A DNA stretch of 64,000 bases, from contig JAMXDE010000014.1 in assembly GCA_026770025.1 (NCBI GenBank), positions 744,001-808,000 of the forward strand, given 5' to 3'. The notes below the pieces were generated by a model. It saw nothing but the letters and a program-made list of their open reading frames with translations. It had not been told where the DNA came from and did no database searches. The translations under genes and the position numbers were made by a program. Positions 21,438-31,270 of this stretch are shown piece after piece; position 1 is the first letter of the stretch; every line of letters begins with the position of its first letter. The DNA is from Craspedostauros australis (Eukaryota > Bacillariophyta > Bacillariophyceae > Mastogloiales > Achnanthaceae).

Positions 21438-23354
21438 ATGGAACTGCCATCGATCGGACACTGGAAGCAGGGCGATGAGGAGGACATCTCCGAGATTCAC
21501 GATTGCCTCTGCCCGAATTGTGGGGAGGGCAACGCCAAGACGCTGATGCTGCCCACCATGGTGCCTGGCTTCCGCGAGATCATCATCGCCACCCTCATCT
21601 GCCCCGACTGCAACTTCAAGAACTCCGAGGTCTCGTTCGGTGGCGAGATCCAACCGCAAGGAACGCGCATAACGCTGGCCGTCCAATCGTCGGACGACAT
21701 GAACCGTCAGGTGCTCAAGAGCGATTCGGCGACCGTGCTCATTCCCATGCTGGACCTCGAGATCCCATCCACCACGCAGCAGGGCAGTCTCACGACCTTG
21801 GAGGGTGTGCTGTCCAGGGTGATGGAGAATCTCACCGAATTGCAACCGCAGCGTTTGCAGATGGGTGATATTGACAATTTCCACCGATGCCAGGCCGTCA
21901 TCGATAAGATCAAGCGCATCATCGGCGAAGGTGACGATGACGATGATGATGATGACGATGAAGAAGAGGAGGAAGGGCCCCTCTTCCCATTCGAATTCAT
22001 CGTCGACGATCCTGCCGGCAACTCCTTCATTGAGAACCCGCATGCGCCCAAGCCTGATCCCAACATGACGAGCAAGAACTACGATAGAACGCCAACCCAG
22101 GACATGGCCTTGGGTTTGCAGCCATCGCAGGCGGCTGTCGAAGAAGGCACCATCAGCGACGCTAACCCAGCCCACAAGAATATTGCCAATGCCGCCTCCA
22201 ACAAGGCCGTCGAACTGGACAAGCAGCAGGAATCCACTATCGGCCGACAGGAGGTCATGAAGTTCCCAACCGAGTGCTCCAACTGTCACAAGTCTGCCGA
22301 GACCACGATGTGCGTCACCGACATCCCGCACTTCAAGGAGGTCATCATCATGAGCCTGATCTGCGATGCATGCGGGTACAAATCGAACGAGATCAAGGGC
22401 GGCGGCGCCATCCCCGAGCACGGTTGCCGCATCACCCTCACAGTCCGATCGCAGGCTGATTTGGCGCGCGAGGTGCTCAAGAGCGACACCGCCGGAATTC
22501 AGATACCCGAAGTGGAATTGGAACTGCAGGAGGGTGGGTTGGACGGCGTCTACACCACCGTGGAAGGTCTCATCGACAAGATCCGCGATCGCTTGGAAAA
22601 GGCCAACCCCTTTGGCTCCGGAGATTCCGCGACCAAGCAGCATCTCTCCAACGATGGTGGCGCATACTCCAAGCCGAGTGCGACGACCGTGCGGTACATG
22701 GAATTCCTGCAGGAATTGAGAGACCTCTCGGCCGGCAACGTCTTCCCATTCACCCTCATCATCAATGACCCGCTGGCCAACTCCTTCGTGGGACCGATCC
22801 CGGACGACGCTATCGCGCTTTCGTTGCAGGCTGAAAAGGATGGCAACAACGCCTGCTTCGAGGTCTATGTGGACAAGGGCATGGAGATTGAGCAATTCGA
22901 ACGCACATTCGATCAGAACGAAGATCTGGGACTCAACGACATCCAAACGGAGAATTACAACGCCGAGGTCAGCGACTACGGAACGGACAAATTCGCAGAG
23001 CTGCCCGATCGCATCCGCAAGGTCGACATCCGCGGCCCGGATCATCCGCATGAGGTTGGCAAGGCTCCCGTGGAGGGTGACACGACGGTGATGGGCGCCA
23101 AGAGCGCCAACTTTAGCGTCCCTTCGATTACGCAACGTGGCGAGCTCAAGACATCAGCAGCTGCTGCAGCAACAACAAAAACGGAGGACGATGACACCGA
23201 GGCACTGCGAACGAAGATTGAAACGATGGAGAATGAAGATGATGCATTTGTTGCTGCCGCCACGTTCGATGCCAGTAGGGAGGGCATGGTGTTCAAGCAA
23301 GGTACCAAGGGACTGGGTTACTACACCGACAAGCCATTGACCGAGCTGCAGTAG
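21438..23354 (+). CDS. ZPR1: ZPR1 zinc-finger protein
   Basis: Eukaryotic protein known to bind and fold translation elongation factor eEF1A and to take part in proliferation signalling. The single-exon frame encodes 638 residues. Two ZPR1 modules are plain, each a four-cysteine finger plus a beta-rich domain: first finger CPNC at 25-28 and CPDC at 55-58, followed by FKNSEVSFGGEIQPQGTRI; second finger CSNC at 280-283 and CDAC at 309-312, followed by YKSNEIKGGGAIPEHGCRI. Each module ends with the family's FPFEFIVDDPAGNSFIENP-type and FPFTLIINDPLANSFVGPI-type blocks. The product is longer than the roughly 460 residues of animal ZPR1. The extra length is an Asp/Glu run (about 170-180), a linker between the modules (about 210-270) and a Thr/Ala/Glu-rich tail. 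It is convergent with the Hsp70 gene. Confidence 0.96.
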   Translation: MELPSIGHWKQGDEEDISEIHDCLCPNCGEGNAKTLMLPTMVPGFREIIIATLICPDCNFKNSEVSFGGEIQPQGTRITLAVQSSDDMNRQVLKSDSATVLIPMLDLEIPSTTQQGSLTTLEGVLSRVMENLTELQPQRLQMGDIDNFHRCQAVIDKIKRIIGEGDDDDDDDDDEEEEEGPLFPFEFIVDDPAGNSFIENPHAPKPDPNMTSKNYDRTPTQDMALGLQPSQAAVEEGTISDANPAHKNIANAASNKAVELDKQQESTIGRQEVMKFPTECSNCHKSAETTMCVTDIPHFKEVIIMSLICDACGYKSNEIKGGGAIPEHGCRITLTVRSQADLAREVLKSDTAGIQIPEVELELQEGGLDGVYTTVEGLIDKIRDRLEKANPFGSGDSATKQHLSNDGGAYSKPSATTVRYMEFLQELRDLSAGNVFPFTLIINDPLANSFVGPIPDDAIALSLQAEKDGNNACFEVYVDKGMEIEQFERTFDQNEDLGLNDIQTENYNAEVSDYGTDKFAELPDRIRKVDIRGPDHPHEVGKAPVEGDTTVMGAKSANFSVPSITQRGELKTSAAAAATTKTEDDDTEALRTKIETMENEDDAFVAAATFDASREGMVFKQGTKGLGYYTDKPLTELQ

Positions 23355-23684
23355 CACGGAGCATGGAACATGGAACATTAAGCATATACTCGTCGCAAAC
23401 ATGCGAGTATTGACTGCAGTATAGTATATTGCAATGGCGACTTCTCACTCTCTCTCTCTCTCTCCAGAGAGAGAGAGAGAGAGAGCAATGCCAAATACGA
23501 ATCCGTCACTAAATGCTCGCACCAAAGAGAGAGAGAGGAAGTATGAGTACGAGTGGAGTATTTGTGTGTAACTTAGCAGTACTACTCATAATTAAGTTTG
23601 TGAGATGGCGAGTTGAGTATACAGAGCAGTACGTAGAGGATGTGGATTGGTCCATTCCATTCCTCTCTCCGAGTATTCTACTCT
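23355..23684. other. Short region between convergent ZPR1 and Hsp70 stop codons
   Basis: It contains the CT/GA inverted repeat at 23448-23485 and a GAGTACGAGTGGAGTA motif near 23545. No gene is seen. It should hold both 3' ends. Confidence 0.5.
23448..23485. repeat. (CT)n-(GA)n inverted repeat able to form a hairpin or cruciform
   Basis: A 17-base CT run (23448-23464) is followed after two bases by a 19-base GA run (23467-23485), so the arms are fully complementary. It lies 94 bases past the ZPR1 stop and 200 bases past the end of the opposing Hsp70 gene. The location suggests a role in 3' end formation or insulation, but it may simply be a microsatellite. Confidence 0.85.
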
Positions 23685-25613
23685 CTAGAAACCATCGTCG
23701 AAGTCATCATCGAACATGCCACCCGGCGCTCCCTCCCTCTGCTGCTTCTCGACCATGGCCCGAAGGATGGCCGCCTGCATGGGATTCAGCACGGTGCCCA
23801 TGCCCTCCTTCCCGTCCAGGACGCCAACGTGAACGGCACAGCCAAGGGCGACGGCCTCGTCAGGGTCGACGGTCCTCTGCGGCACCACGCCGGTCAAGGC
23901 AGCGATCAATCGAGAAATGACAGGCATCCGAGATGCCCCACCCACGAGCACGACCCTCGAGATGGGACGTCCCGAGATGCCATCCTCACGGACCTTCACA
24001 TCGGACTTTGCAACACTTGCGGCTCTCTGTGCCTCCGCTCGGTACTGCCGTTCCTGCTTCGATACGTTGCGGGCCTTCTTGCGTCCCTTCTGCTGCGCCT
24101 TCTTGATGGCCTTCATCTGGTCCGTCTGTTCCAGCAAGGCAAGCGCCTCCGCGTCCTCGCCCTCGCTCGTTGCAGCGATCATCTCTTCCTCCTCCTCGCG
24201 CATCGCCTCTTCCATCTCCATCGCAGATTCCACCAGGGACGGACGTGTATCGCCCGGCAACAAGGCACCAGCCATGATGGCGACCTGTCGGATCGGTGTC
24301 AGCAAGCCCTGCAGCTCATCGGCGCACAGCAGCTCCATCTGACGACGCGTCAATCGGTGATGCACGTGCGTGGCGTTCTTGTATTCGGGATCGAACTTGG
24401 CATCCTCCACGATGATGGTGTTGCTATCCATAGCGGTGCTCCATCCTTCTTCCGTGCGGGGCAGGGCCAGATTGGCAGCGCGGTTGTTGGAAAGGTAAAT
24501 GCGAATGTGTTCCGCCGCAGCCGACAGGATACCCATCGTCGTGCCGGATGTGGTCGGCGTGCGCGATGTGGTCTTGAGGAACTGGTAGATTTTGGCGTCG
24601 AAATTGACGCCCCCCAATTGTGAATCACCGGCGGTGCAAACAACTTCGGTGAGACCTTCGCCGACGAGCAGCATGCTGACATCGTAGGTTCCGCCGCCGA
24701 GATCAAAGACTAGCACCAGCTCTTCTTCGTCGAGATCCTTGTCGACACCGTATGCCAGCGCTGCAGCTTCGGGCTCACGCAACAGTTTGACCTTGTCGAT
24801 GCCGGCCATGTTGGCCGCTTGCGTGGTGGCTTCGCGCTGGGCATCGTTGAAGTAGGCCGGGACGCCGATCACGGCACGCGTGATTTCCATGTTGGTACTT
24901 TGCTTCGCCACGTCCAGGAGCTTGATCAGGATTTGGGACGAGATGGCGATTGGCGAAACGGTGTTGTCACCATCTTCATCTTCATCATCATCATCATTGC
25001 CGCCCATGATCGATCGCAGCATGATGGGGTTGTTGCGCCCATCGTCCAGCTGCTTTTGAAGGGACGGCGCCTTCTTATGCTTCGAGGATTTCTTCTTCTT
25101 CCTGGTATCCTCAATGAGCAGATGAGGAACGACCTTCATGAGCTCGGGTGACAGATACTGACTGCCCATGCCGATGACGCGCTTGACGTGATGGTACCCA
25201 ATCTTCCCCGACTGCTGCTCGGCTTCCACCGCGTCGTTGCCCACGAGGATCTGAGCACCGCCACCGCCCGATGCGTCGCCCTTCGCGAAGGTGACGATGG
25301 ATTTCATTGTGCGACCGTTGTTGGGGACATCGATGATCGTCGGGACATCATCATCCTTCAAGAATGCAATGGCGGAGTTGGTCGTTCCCAGGTCGATGCC
25401 CACGCCGATCTCCTTGCTTGCCATCCAACGTGATGTCGGATGATGCGAACGCGGATACGACTGTGCATGGTTGCCATGTTCGTTCCGCGTGATCAGGCTT
25501 GGGGCGTTCCTGTCGATGACGAAGCCATCTATCCTGGTGACTGCAGAATAAGAATGCAAGGCCAGCAAGGCGACGACAATCCTCTTGCTTGTTGACATCT
25601 TGGTTGTTTGCAT
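23685..25613 (-). CDS. Hsp70-family protein consisting of the nucleotide-binding domain only, with N-terminal targeting sequence
   Basis: ATPase of the DnaK/Hsp70 superfamily, 642 residues in one exon. Seen: phosphate-1 motif VGIDLGTTNSAIAFL (71-85), connect-1-like AVIGVPAYFNDAQREAT (247-263), phosphate-2 motif LVFDLGGGTYDVSML (301-315) and adenosine motif VVLVGGASRMPVISRLI (554-570). The frame ends about 50 residues after the position where the beta-sandwich peptide-binding domain would begin, so substrate-binding domain and lid are absent. The acidic tail GGMFDDDFDDGF closes the protein. Two lineage-specific insertions sit inside the ATPase domain: a Lys- then Asp-rich one (about 166-217) and a Glu/Lys-rich one (about 465-540). 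The N-terminus is a signal-peptide-like stretch (RIVVALLALHSYSA) with Phe after Gly at 30-31, suggesting plastid or ER routing. It is comparable in architecture to the lid-less HSPA13/STCH, though not clearly related. Confidence 0.88.
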   Translation of the reverse strand: MQTTKMSTSKRIVVALLALHSYSAVTRIDGFVIDRNAPSLITRNEHGNHAQSYPRSHHPTSRWMASKEIGVGIDLGTTNSAIAFLKDDDVPTIIDVPNNGRTMKSIVTFAKGDASGGGGAQILVGNDAVEAEQQSGKIGYHHVKRVIGMGSQYLSPELMKVVPHLLIEDTRKKKKSSKHKKAPSLQKQLDDGRNNPIMLRSIMGGNDDDDEDEDGDNTVSPIAISSQILIKLLDVAKQSTNMEITRAVIGVPAYFNDAQREATTQAANMAGIDKVKLLREPEAAALAYGVDKDLDEEELVLVFDLGGGTYDVSMLLVGEGLTEVVCTAGDSQLGGVNFDAKIYQFLKTTSRTPTTSGTTMGILSAAAEHIRIYLSNNRAANLALPRTEEGWSTAMDSNTIIVEDAKFDPEYKNATHVHHRLTRRQMELLCADELQGLLTPIRQVAIMAGALLPGDTRPSLVESAMEMEEAMREEEEEMIAATSEGEDAEALALLEQTDQMKAIKKAQQKGRKKARNVSKQERQYRAEAQRAASVAKSDVKVREDGISGRPISRVVLVGGASRMPVISRLIAALTGVVPQRTVDPDEAVALGCAVHVGVLDGKEGMGTVLNPMQAAILRAMVEKQQREGAPGGMFDDDFDDGF

Positions 25614-26530
25614 CGCTTTGTGACGATGGATGATGGATGATGCACAATGGATGATGGATGATGGGCGACAGATGCCAAAGAAGGAAGCATCAGCTCATTT
25701 TTTGGTTGGTTGGCGTCTCCGTTGATTCGGATCACGCACGAGTCCCGCAACCCCATTTTCGCCAGATTATCGTTGCTCTAACTTTGTTTTTAATAGCCTT
25801 ATCTCGACGATTCGCTCGCCACCCCAGACGACATGTAACCAAGATGGCGGCACTATCATCATCATCATCATCATCGAATAGAGATCAGTAACTTCTTGAG
25901 CTCTGTCTTCATCCATGGCTTGCATGTCTATACTCGTTTAGGTCCAACATCAAGATTGGTTGGGAACAGAATCGAGCCTCCTCACGATGGTGGATGCAAC
26001 TCGCAACTTCCATCCATTGTGCCCCTGCAATCCCATGACCAAATGACATGCGGACATGATGAGCACCCTCCATGTCACCATCACTCACCAATGTGAAGCG
26101 GAATGATCTTCATGTTTGTTCTATCACAGGATACTAGTGTACAGTTAGAGTATGATACCGCGTGGTGGATGGATCACGAATGTGTCCGACGTGTGTCTCT
26201 GCGCGGCAGCATTCGCACGGATAGCAGAGGATCAGCACCACAGAATATATTCCCCGAAACGTTCGCTGTCCATCGCTCGACGTATGCTGTCGTACGAGCT
26301 GCTAGAAGCACTCCATACGAATGGCTCGTATACGTAGAGTACTGTCTGCGGCAGTCGTTGTTGGCGGTCGAAACATGATGATGTCCCGAACTTCGCAGTG
26401 CGGTGCGTTGGGTCGCACCGCATGGCGTTTGTCTTTTTTCCCTTGCTCCTGACCAAGTCAGCTTGCTTTGCATGAAAAGTCTTTGAAGTATGTATGGTGG
26501 TGTATTCGAGGGTGAGGTCTCTCGCCCACT
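25614..26530. other. Intergenic between Hsp70 and CRAL-TRIO genes (both minus strand)
   Basis: It holds the Hsp70 promoter side (TGATGGATGATGCACAATGG-like repeats near 25625-25665 and a CAT trinucleotide run near 25858-25875) and the 3' region of the CRAL-TRIO gene. No gene is supported. Confidence 0.45.
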
Positions 26531-27466
26531 CTACGAATCAAAGCCGTGATCGAAGCGCGTGTCGTGCAGGTACTGCTTGACGTCAAAGCTTTTCGTCTTG
26601 TTGCCACCCACAAGCATCCACGGCGCTGCTTGATCGAGGGAGACGAGGTCACCGAATTCCTGCTTCTTCTGGCGTTCCGAGTTGACGAACTGCACCTTCT
26701 TCCTCGTCTCCGTGCCGATGAAGGGCTTGAGGAGGGACCAGAAGAAGAGGAAGGACGTGGGCGTGTTGAGGAGGTATACTCTCTTGACGCGACCCGGGTA
26801 GTTCTGTCGCAGCTTCTCCATGAATTCGTTGCTGAGCGACATGGGGGCGGCGTGATGTGACTTGAAACCGGTGTAGTTGCCGATGACGGTGATCTGCTGC
26901 TCCCTGCCCTTGCTCTGTCGTTCCGTCGCGGCGATGGCGCGTTCGAAGTTGTAGAGACTCTCCTTGATGAACCACTCCTGATCGAAGTCCTTCGTTCTGG
27001 CGGCGTAGATGGTGTAGATGGCACGACCGCACTTGTCGTGGCCCATGACGAAGACGCGACCAGAATCCATCCGTGACTCGAGCTTTTCTCTGTACGTGGC
27101 GTAGCGGGCGGCTGTGTCGGCATCGAGGTTGAGGTCCTTGGCATGGAAGCAGAGCCTGAGACCGTCCACATCCGTCTCCTTGCGGAATTTGATGGCGTTG
27201 CGGTACTTGCCCATGGCCACGTCGTACTGACCCTTCTTGGATTCCAGATGTCTCATGGCCATGGCCTTCGCGTGCTTGAGCTGCTCCTCCTTGAGGTTGT
27301 CGGCATCTCCGGTCACGGACTTCCACAGGTAGTCGAAGGATGACCGGGCGGCGCATTCGCGTTCCTCCTCCGTCAGGTCCTCCACCATGCGCGTCGTCAG
27401 CGCCGCGAGGTCCGATTCGGAAACATGCCTCGATGAGGATGAGAAGAAGCTGATTCCTCCTGTCAT
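26531..27466 (-). CDS. Sec14-like CRAL-TRIO domain lipid-binding protein
   Basis: Probable phosphatidylinositol/lipid transfer protein, cytosolic or membrane-peripheral. The product from the ATG at 27466 is 311 residues. The same frame stays open for another 205 codons upstream, but that translation is leader-like (Thr/Pro/Ser/His-rich without folds), so the ATG at MTGGISFF is preferred. An N-terminal helical CRAL-TRIO-N-like part (about 20-130) precedes the lipid-binding lobe (about 135-275): GRVFVMGHDKCGRAIYTIY, then ITVIGNYTGFKSHHAA, FMEKLRQNYPGRVKRVYLLN and SLLKPFIGTETRKKVQFV. The last two blocks are the standard Sec14 order (YPERL..N.P..F...W..VKPFL...T..KI.). There is no GOLD or Spectrin add-on. 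The ligand cannot be told. Confidence 0.9.
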   Translation of the reverse strand: MTGGISFFSSSSRHVSESDLAALTTRMVEDLTEEERECAARSSFDYLWKSVTGDADNLKEEQLKHAKAMAMRHLESKKGQYDVAMGKYRNAIKFRKETDVDGLRLCFHAKDLNLDADTAARYATYREKLESRMDSGRVFVMGHDKCGRAIYTIYAARTKDFDQEWFIKESLYNFERAIAATERQSKGREQQITVIGNYTGFKSHHAAPMSLSNEFMEKLRQNYPGRVKRVYLLNTPTSFLFFWSLLKPFIGTETRKKVQFVNSERQKKQEFGDLVSLDQAAPWMLVGGNKTKSFDVKQYLHDTRFDHGFDS

Positions 27467-30400
27467 TGTCTGTACTGGCGTTTGCGTTTGCCTTTGCGAT
27501 TGCCTTTGCGTTCGTGAAAATGTGAGTGCGCTTGTCTTAGATGCACCTGAGTGGATTCTGTGAGATGCAATGGATTGGTTGGTTCGTCGCTTCAGATGGG
27601 TCGACAATGTCCTCGTGTTCGTGCTCTTGCGTTTGGCAAGAAGATGCTGGATGCTTGTGCTTATTGGTATGCTTGCGCTTGGAATGGATGGTGTTGGTGT
27701 TGGTGTTGATGTTAATGCTGGAGTACTTGCATGTGTTGCGGGATTGTAAAATGTGATCAGTGGTGCGATCGTGACACGCGCGATGTGAACGAAGAGGAAA
27801 ACGGGGATGGTGGTTGCAGAAGAGAAACAGGAATGTGTCCACTCTCTCCGGCGTGGGTGAGTGAGTTGGTGTGTGTCTCTTGGAGGAGGTGTTGGTGTCG
27901 GCCTTTCGGTTCTGGAAACCAATCGCAGGGAAGGAGAAAAGGAAGAGAGAAAATCGATGTGCGTCCACGTGCGCATTCGTGTGGGTTGGAATGACCTTGT
28001 TAGCGTGCAACAGAGTGGAACGTGCGGAAGAAGCAGGTACAAAGTGCACGATGGGCAAGAGAAGAAGACTCGTTTTGTCACTCCATCGCGTGTTTTCGCT
28101 CCACTTGGTGCTGACGGGTGTCGGTTTTCATCCGTTTGTTCGGAACTCAGGCGGCCACCCGTTATTTCCGCTCTTGCGCAAACAGAGAGTCGTTATCGTT
28201 AACGTTCGACTAACATCCAATTCAGTTGTTCGCGTACTTCCGGACGGGCAGCACATCCGCATCTGTGCGATTCGTCTCGATTGTTTTTTGCAATTTTTGT
28301 TCCGAAACGATCCGAGAAGTTAACCTTGCCTCCGGATGTGGTGGGGTGAACGCAACTATGACATGTGTGGAATAATCACGAAACGTCCTTTGTGCCGACC
28401 GGCGCCAGTCCGTACGACATCTCGCCGGGTGTTCGATGCGGTCAAGCCGGACAAAATAGTTTGGAAATAGTTTTTCCGAAACGATCACGAAGCGCCTTTT
28501 TTCCTCACAAAATCAGACGTGGATGTATCCGCAAACAAAACCACGAACAGGGCTCTTCACGAAACAAGGACAACAAGGAGGACATCAACGACCACAACCC
28601 CACCAACACCGACAGGGAGAAAGCAAACCATTCCTCCATCAAACTTCTCCCATCGACTTGGATGGTTGGCATCATGCCACATGCCATACACAGCTCGTGC
28701 TCCAGAACGATCACGAGAAGGATCGGAGACTGCAACGATAGAGTAGAGTGCTCGCACATTCATGCATTCATCCATCCATTCTGTTCTGTATCTCTGGAGT
28801 AATTGGAAAGTCGCGCAGAGTACAGGACACTTGGCTATCTCCGACATCACGCCGATGTCGGTGGAAAGGCGAAAAGAGAAGCAAGGCACAGAGCCTGGTT
28901 GGATCACTCTGCTCAAATAGTAGTAGCTCGTACGAGGACGCGCAAACCATGCCCGGATCGTGTCATTGCAACCACAAGACACGATTGCACAAGTTGTTCC
29001 CATTCTCGTCTTGACCTTGTGGTGCGGAACAATCCATTCGCACACATCCTGGGCCTCCTGTGGTCAACTTGCCAACCTCATGTGAACAGGTTTGATAATT
29101 GCAGACAGAACGGTGCAAGCGGTTGCAATGTGAACAGTATTGTGTTGGGTCGCAGAATTTAGGTTGTACACAAGTATCCACTTGCGCTCACAGACGACAC
29201 CAAGCCTTGGGAACAATCGACTACGCCGTGAATGATTCGAATGGTCACGATCCTCGTCGCAAGAGTCATGGGACGTATGAGTATAACAGGAGGAGCAGAG
29301 TATGGCAAGGCGAAGCGAGGCACTCGCAATGCGAAGGGAGTACTCAGGCTACGCACGGTATGGTACGCATGTTGTACCATGTTGCACCAAGGTGGTGGAT
29401 GATTGATTGCGGGCTCCCGACGTAGGAATCGCAAGTCCGCATGGGATGCAACTGTTGCTTTTTGTCGTTTTCCCAATTTGTTCGCAGCAGACCTCGCTTT
29501 TGTCACGGAGAGGTGGCTGCATGCGAATCCTGTGCAATTACATGGATTATATAATAACATGCCTTGGCAAAGTATTGCGGTCGTTGTGCAGATGACGGTA
29601 CGCTTTGGGGCAAATGATAGTGTGCTCCATGAAAGTCATGGCGTCGTCACGGAACCTGGATGAGAATCCCATGTTCAAGACTGCAGAGCACATGATAGTC
29701 TCTGCCCATGTAGTTGCATTGATGATGGTAATGCGTTGCCGTCGGAGCACGTTGAACGGTGTGCAGAGGAAGAACTTGGACTGTTCACACTGACACGAGA
29801 GCTGTCATCGACCAACGCCGTCTCCACAGCAGACTTGAAGCAGACCGTCCGTCGGAATGATGGCTGTGATGATGACGATACGATTCTGTGGCAGATGTGC
29901 CCATGGTGAAGATGCGAACGATGGATGGCATGCTCACTTGAGGTTGCAGGATGCTGTCTTGGCCTCTGGATTTCTGCAATGAAGACGATCTTGCGGCGTG
30001 GAGGAGTGCAACATAGTCGTACCCGTGGGTACCAACACCAACGTCAACCTCAAGCCTGGCTGCGGCCCAAACAACGGTAACGGCAACAAGGAGAGGAAGA
30101 AGAACAAGAACTGATTCCCAATCGTTGACAGGCTGTTGATGAAGATGATGAACGAAACCGTGAGATCCAATCTCCTCTCTTGGATTCAATCATCGGTTCA
30201 ACCGCAACTGTTGAACATGGATGTTTTGCTTGTGCGATGAAGATGAACATCGAGAGGAACGAATGATTGGATGTCAAAGTTCAGGAGTTTCCGCCAGTTC
30301 ATTCCACAATCACCAGTCCCGTTTGAAGTTCATTGGGGGCTGGGTCACGGTTGAACCGAATCTTGAACGTGGCACATGTCTCTTGATGCCCTTTTTCCTT

Positions 30401-30646
30401 TCCGTCGTGCGTACTACCGCAACAGTTTCAGTTGCTCTCTGTCTGTCGTTCCCAACCAGCCAAAGAGAAAGAGACACGACGTTGCGAGATGGATGTCAAC
30501 AATCTCCACCAAAGCGTGTGTGTCCTTGCGTGTACCTTGTACCACTTTGGTATTGACGAGTTACCGTTCTGCGAAGTCTGTCACCAATCAATCATAAAAC
30601 CAACCTGTCGATCAACTCCATCAATCAACTACTCAACACCATCAAA
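27467..30646. other. Gene-poor 3.2-kb region upstream of the first FCP gene
   Basis: The longest stretch without a gene in this window. Several frames of 100-160 codons exist on both strands (for example minus 28557-29045, 29159-29560 and 29785-30189), but none has family motifs, good starts or coding-like composition. The first 600 bases are leader and promoter of the CRAL-TRIO gene. The last few hundred bases upstream of 30647 should carry the FCP promoter, with a CCAAT box near 30581-30585. Confidence 0.5.
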
Positions 30647-31270
30647 ATGAAGCTCGCCATCGCCGCCCTCCTCGCCGGTTCCGCCGCCGCATTCGCCCCA
30701 TCCCAGTCTGCCAAGACCACCTCTGCCCTCCAGGTCAGCGAGCTCGAGCTTGGTGTCACCGAGCCACTCGGTGTCTACGACCCACTTGGATGGTTGGAGA
30801 CTGAGCCAGAGTCCTTCGAGCGCCGTCGTGCCGTCGAGCGCAAGCACGGACGTGTTGCCATGGCCGCCGTCGTCGGATGCATCGTCCACAACAACCACAT
30901 CGTCTTCGACGGATACCTTTCCCCATCCGCCGGCCTCAAGTTCTCCGACATCCCAACCGGAACTGACGGAATCCGCGCCATCCCAACCGCCGGACTCGCC
31001 CAGATCCTGGCCTTCTTCGCCCTTGTTGAGCTCGCATGGATGCCAGCCTCCAAGTACGACGGAGACTACGGCGTCGGCTACTTCGGTTCCAACATCGAGG
31101 ACCCAGAGGAGAAGGCCCGCAAGTTGAACGTCGAGCTCAACAACGGACGTGCCGCCATGATGGGTATCTTCGGAAACATGGTTGCCGAGCAGCTCACTGG
31201 CCAGACCATGTACGAGCAGTACGCCGCCGGACACATCTCCCCATTCGGTGATGGCCAGGGTGTCTTCTAA
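30647..31270 (+). CDS. Fucoxanthin-chlorophyll a/c binding protein (Lhcf type), copy 1
   Basis: Plastid thylakoid light-harvesting antenna protein that binds chlorophyll a/c and fucoxanthin and passes energy to the photosystems. 207 residues, one exon. The presequence is MKLAIAALLAGSAAA cleaved before FAPSQ, the diatom ASAFAP-type plastid signal. Helix 1 carries the chlorophyll-ligand motif FERRRAVERKHGRVAM (about 57-72) and helix 3 the symmetric ELNNGRAAMMG (about 161-171); a middle helix lies at about 115-130. The tail QYAAGHISPFGDGQGVF is typical of a diatom Lhcf subgroup. Codon use is strongly biased (Gly GGA, Pro CCA, C-ending two-fold codons), as expected of a very highly expressed gene. 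It is a tail-to-tail neighbour of copy 2. Confidence 0.97.
   Translation: MKLAIAALLAGSAAAFAPSQSAKTTSALQVSELELGVTEPLGVYDPLGWLETEPESFERRRAVERKHGRVAMAAVVGCIVHNNHIVFDGYLSPSAGLKFSDIPTGTDGIRAIPTAGLAQILAFFALVELAWMPASKYDGDYGVGYFGSNIEDPEEKARKLNVELNNGRAAMMGIFGNMVAEQLTGQTMYEQYAAGHISPFGDGQGVF

Noticed and set aside
21351-23135. A 594-codon open frame antisense to ZPR1
   Set aside because: It mirrors the ZPR1 exon and exists because preferred codons on the coding strand rarely give stops on the other. The translation has no domain and ZPR1 is certain.
23640-24623. A 327-codon plus-strand frame opposite the Hsp70 gene
   Set aside because: Overlaps a certain coding exon in antisense and has no recognisable fold.
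26578-26586. A TGACGTCA palindrome near the end of the CRAL-TRIO gene
   Set aside because: It is inside a coding exon (Phe-Asp-Val-Lys codons), so it is not counted as a regulatory element.
28557-29045. A 162-codon minus-strand frame in the gene-poor region
   Set aside because: No homology features; composition is Arg/Cys/Ser-rich as in non-coding frames.
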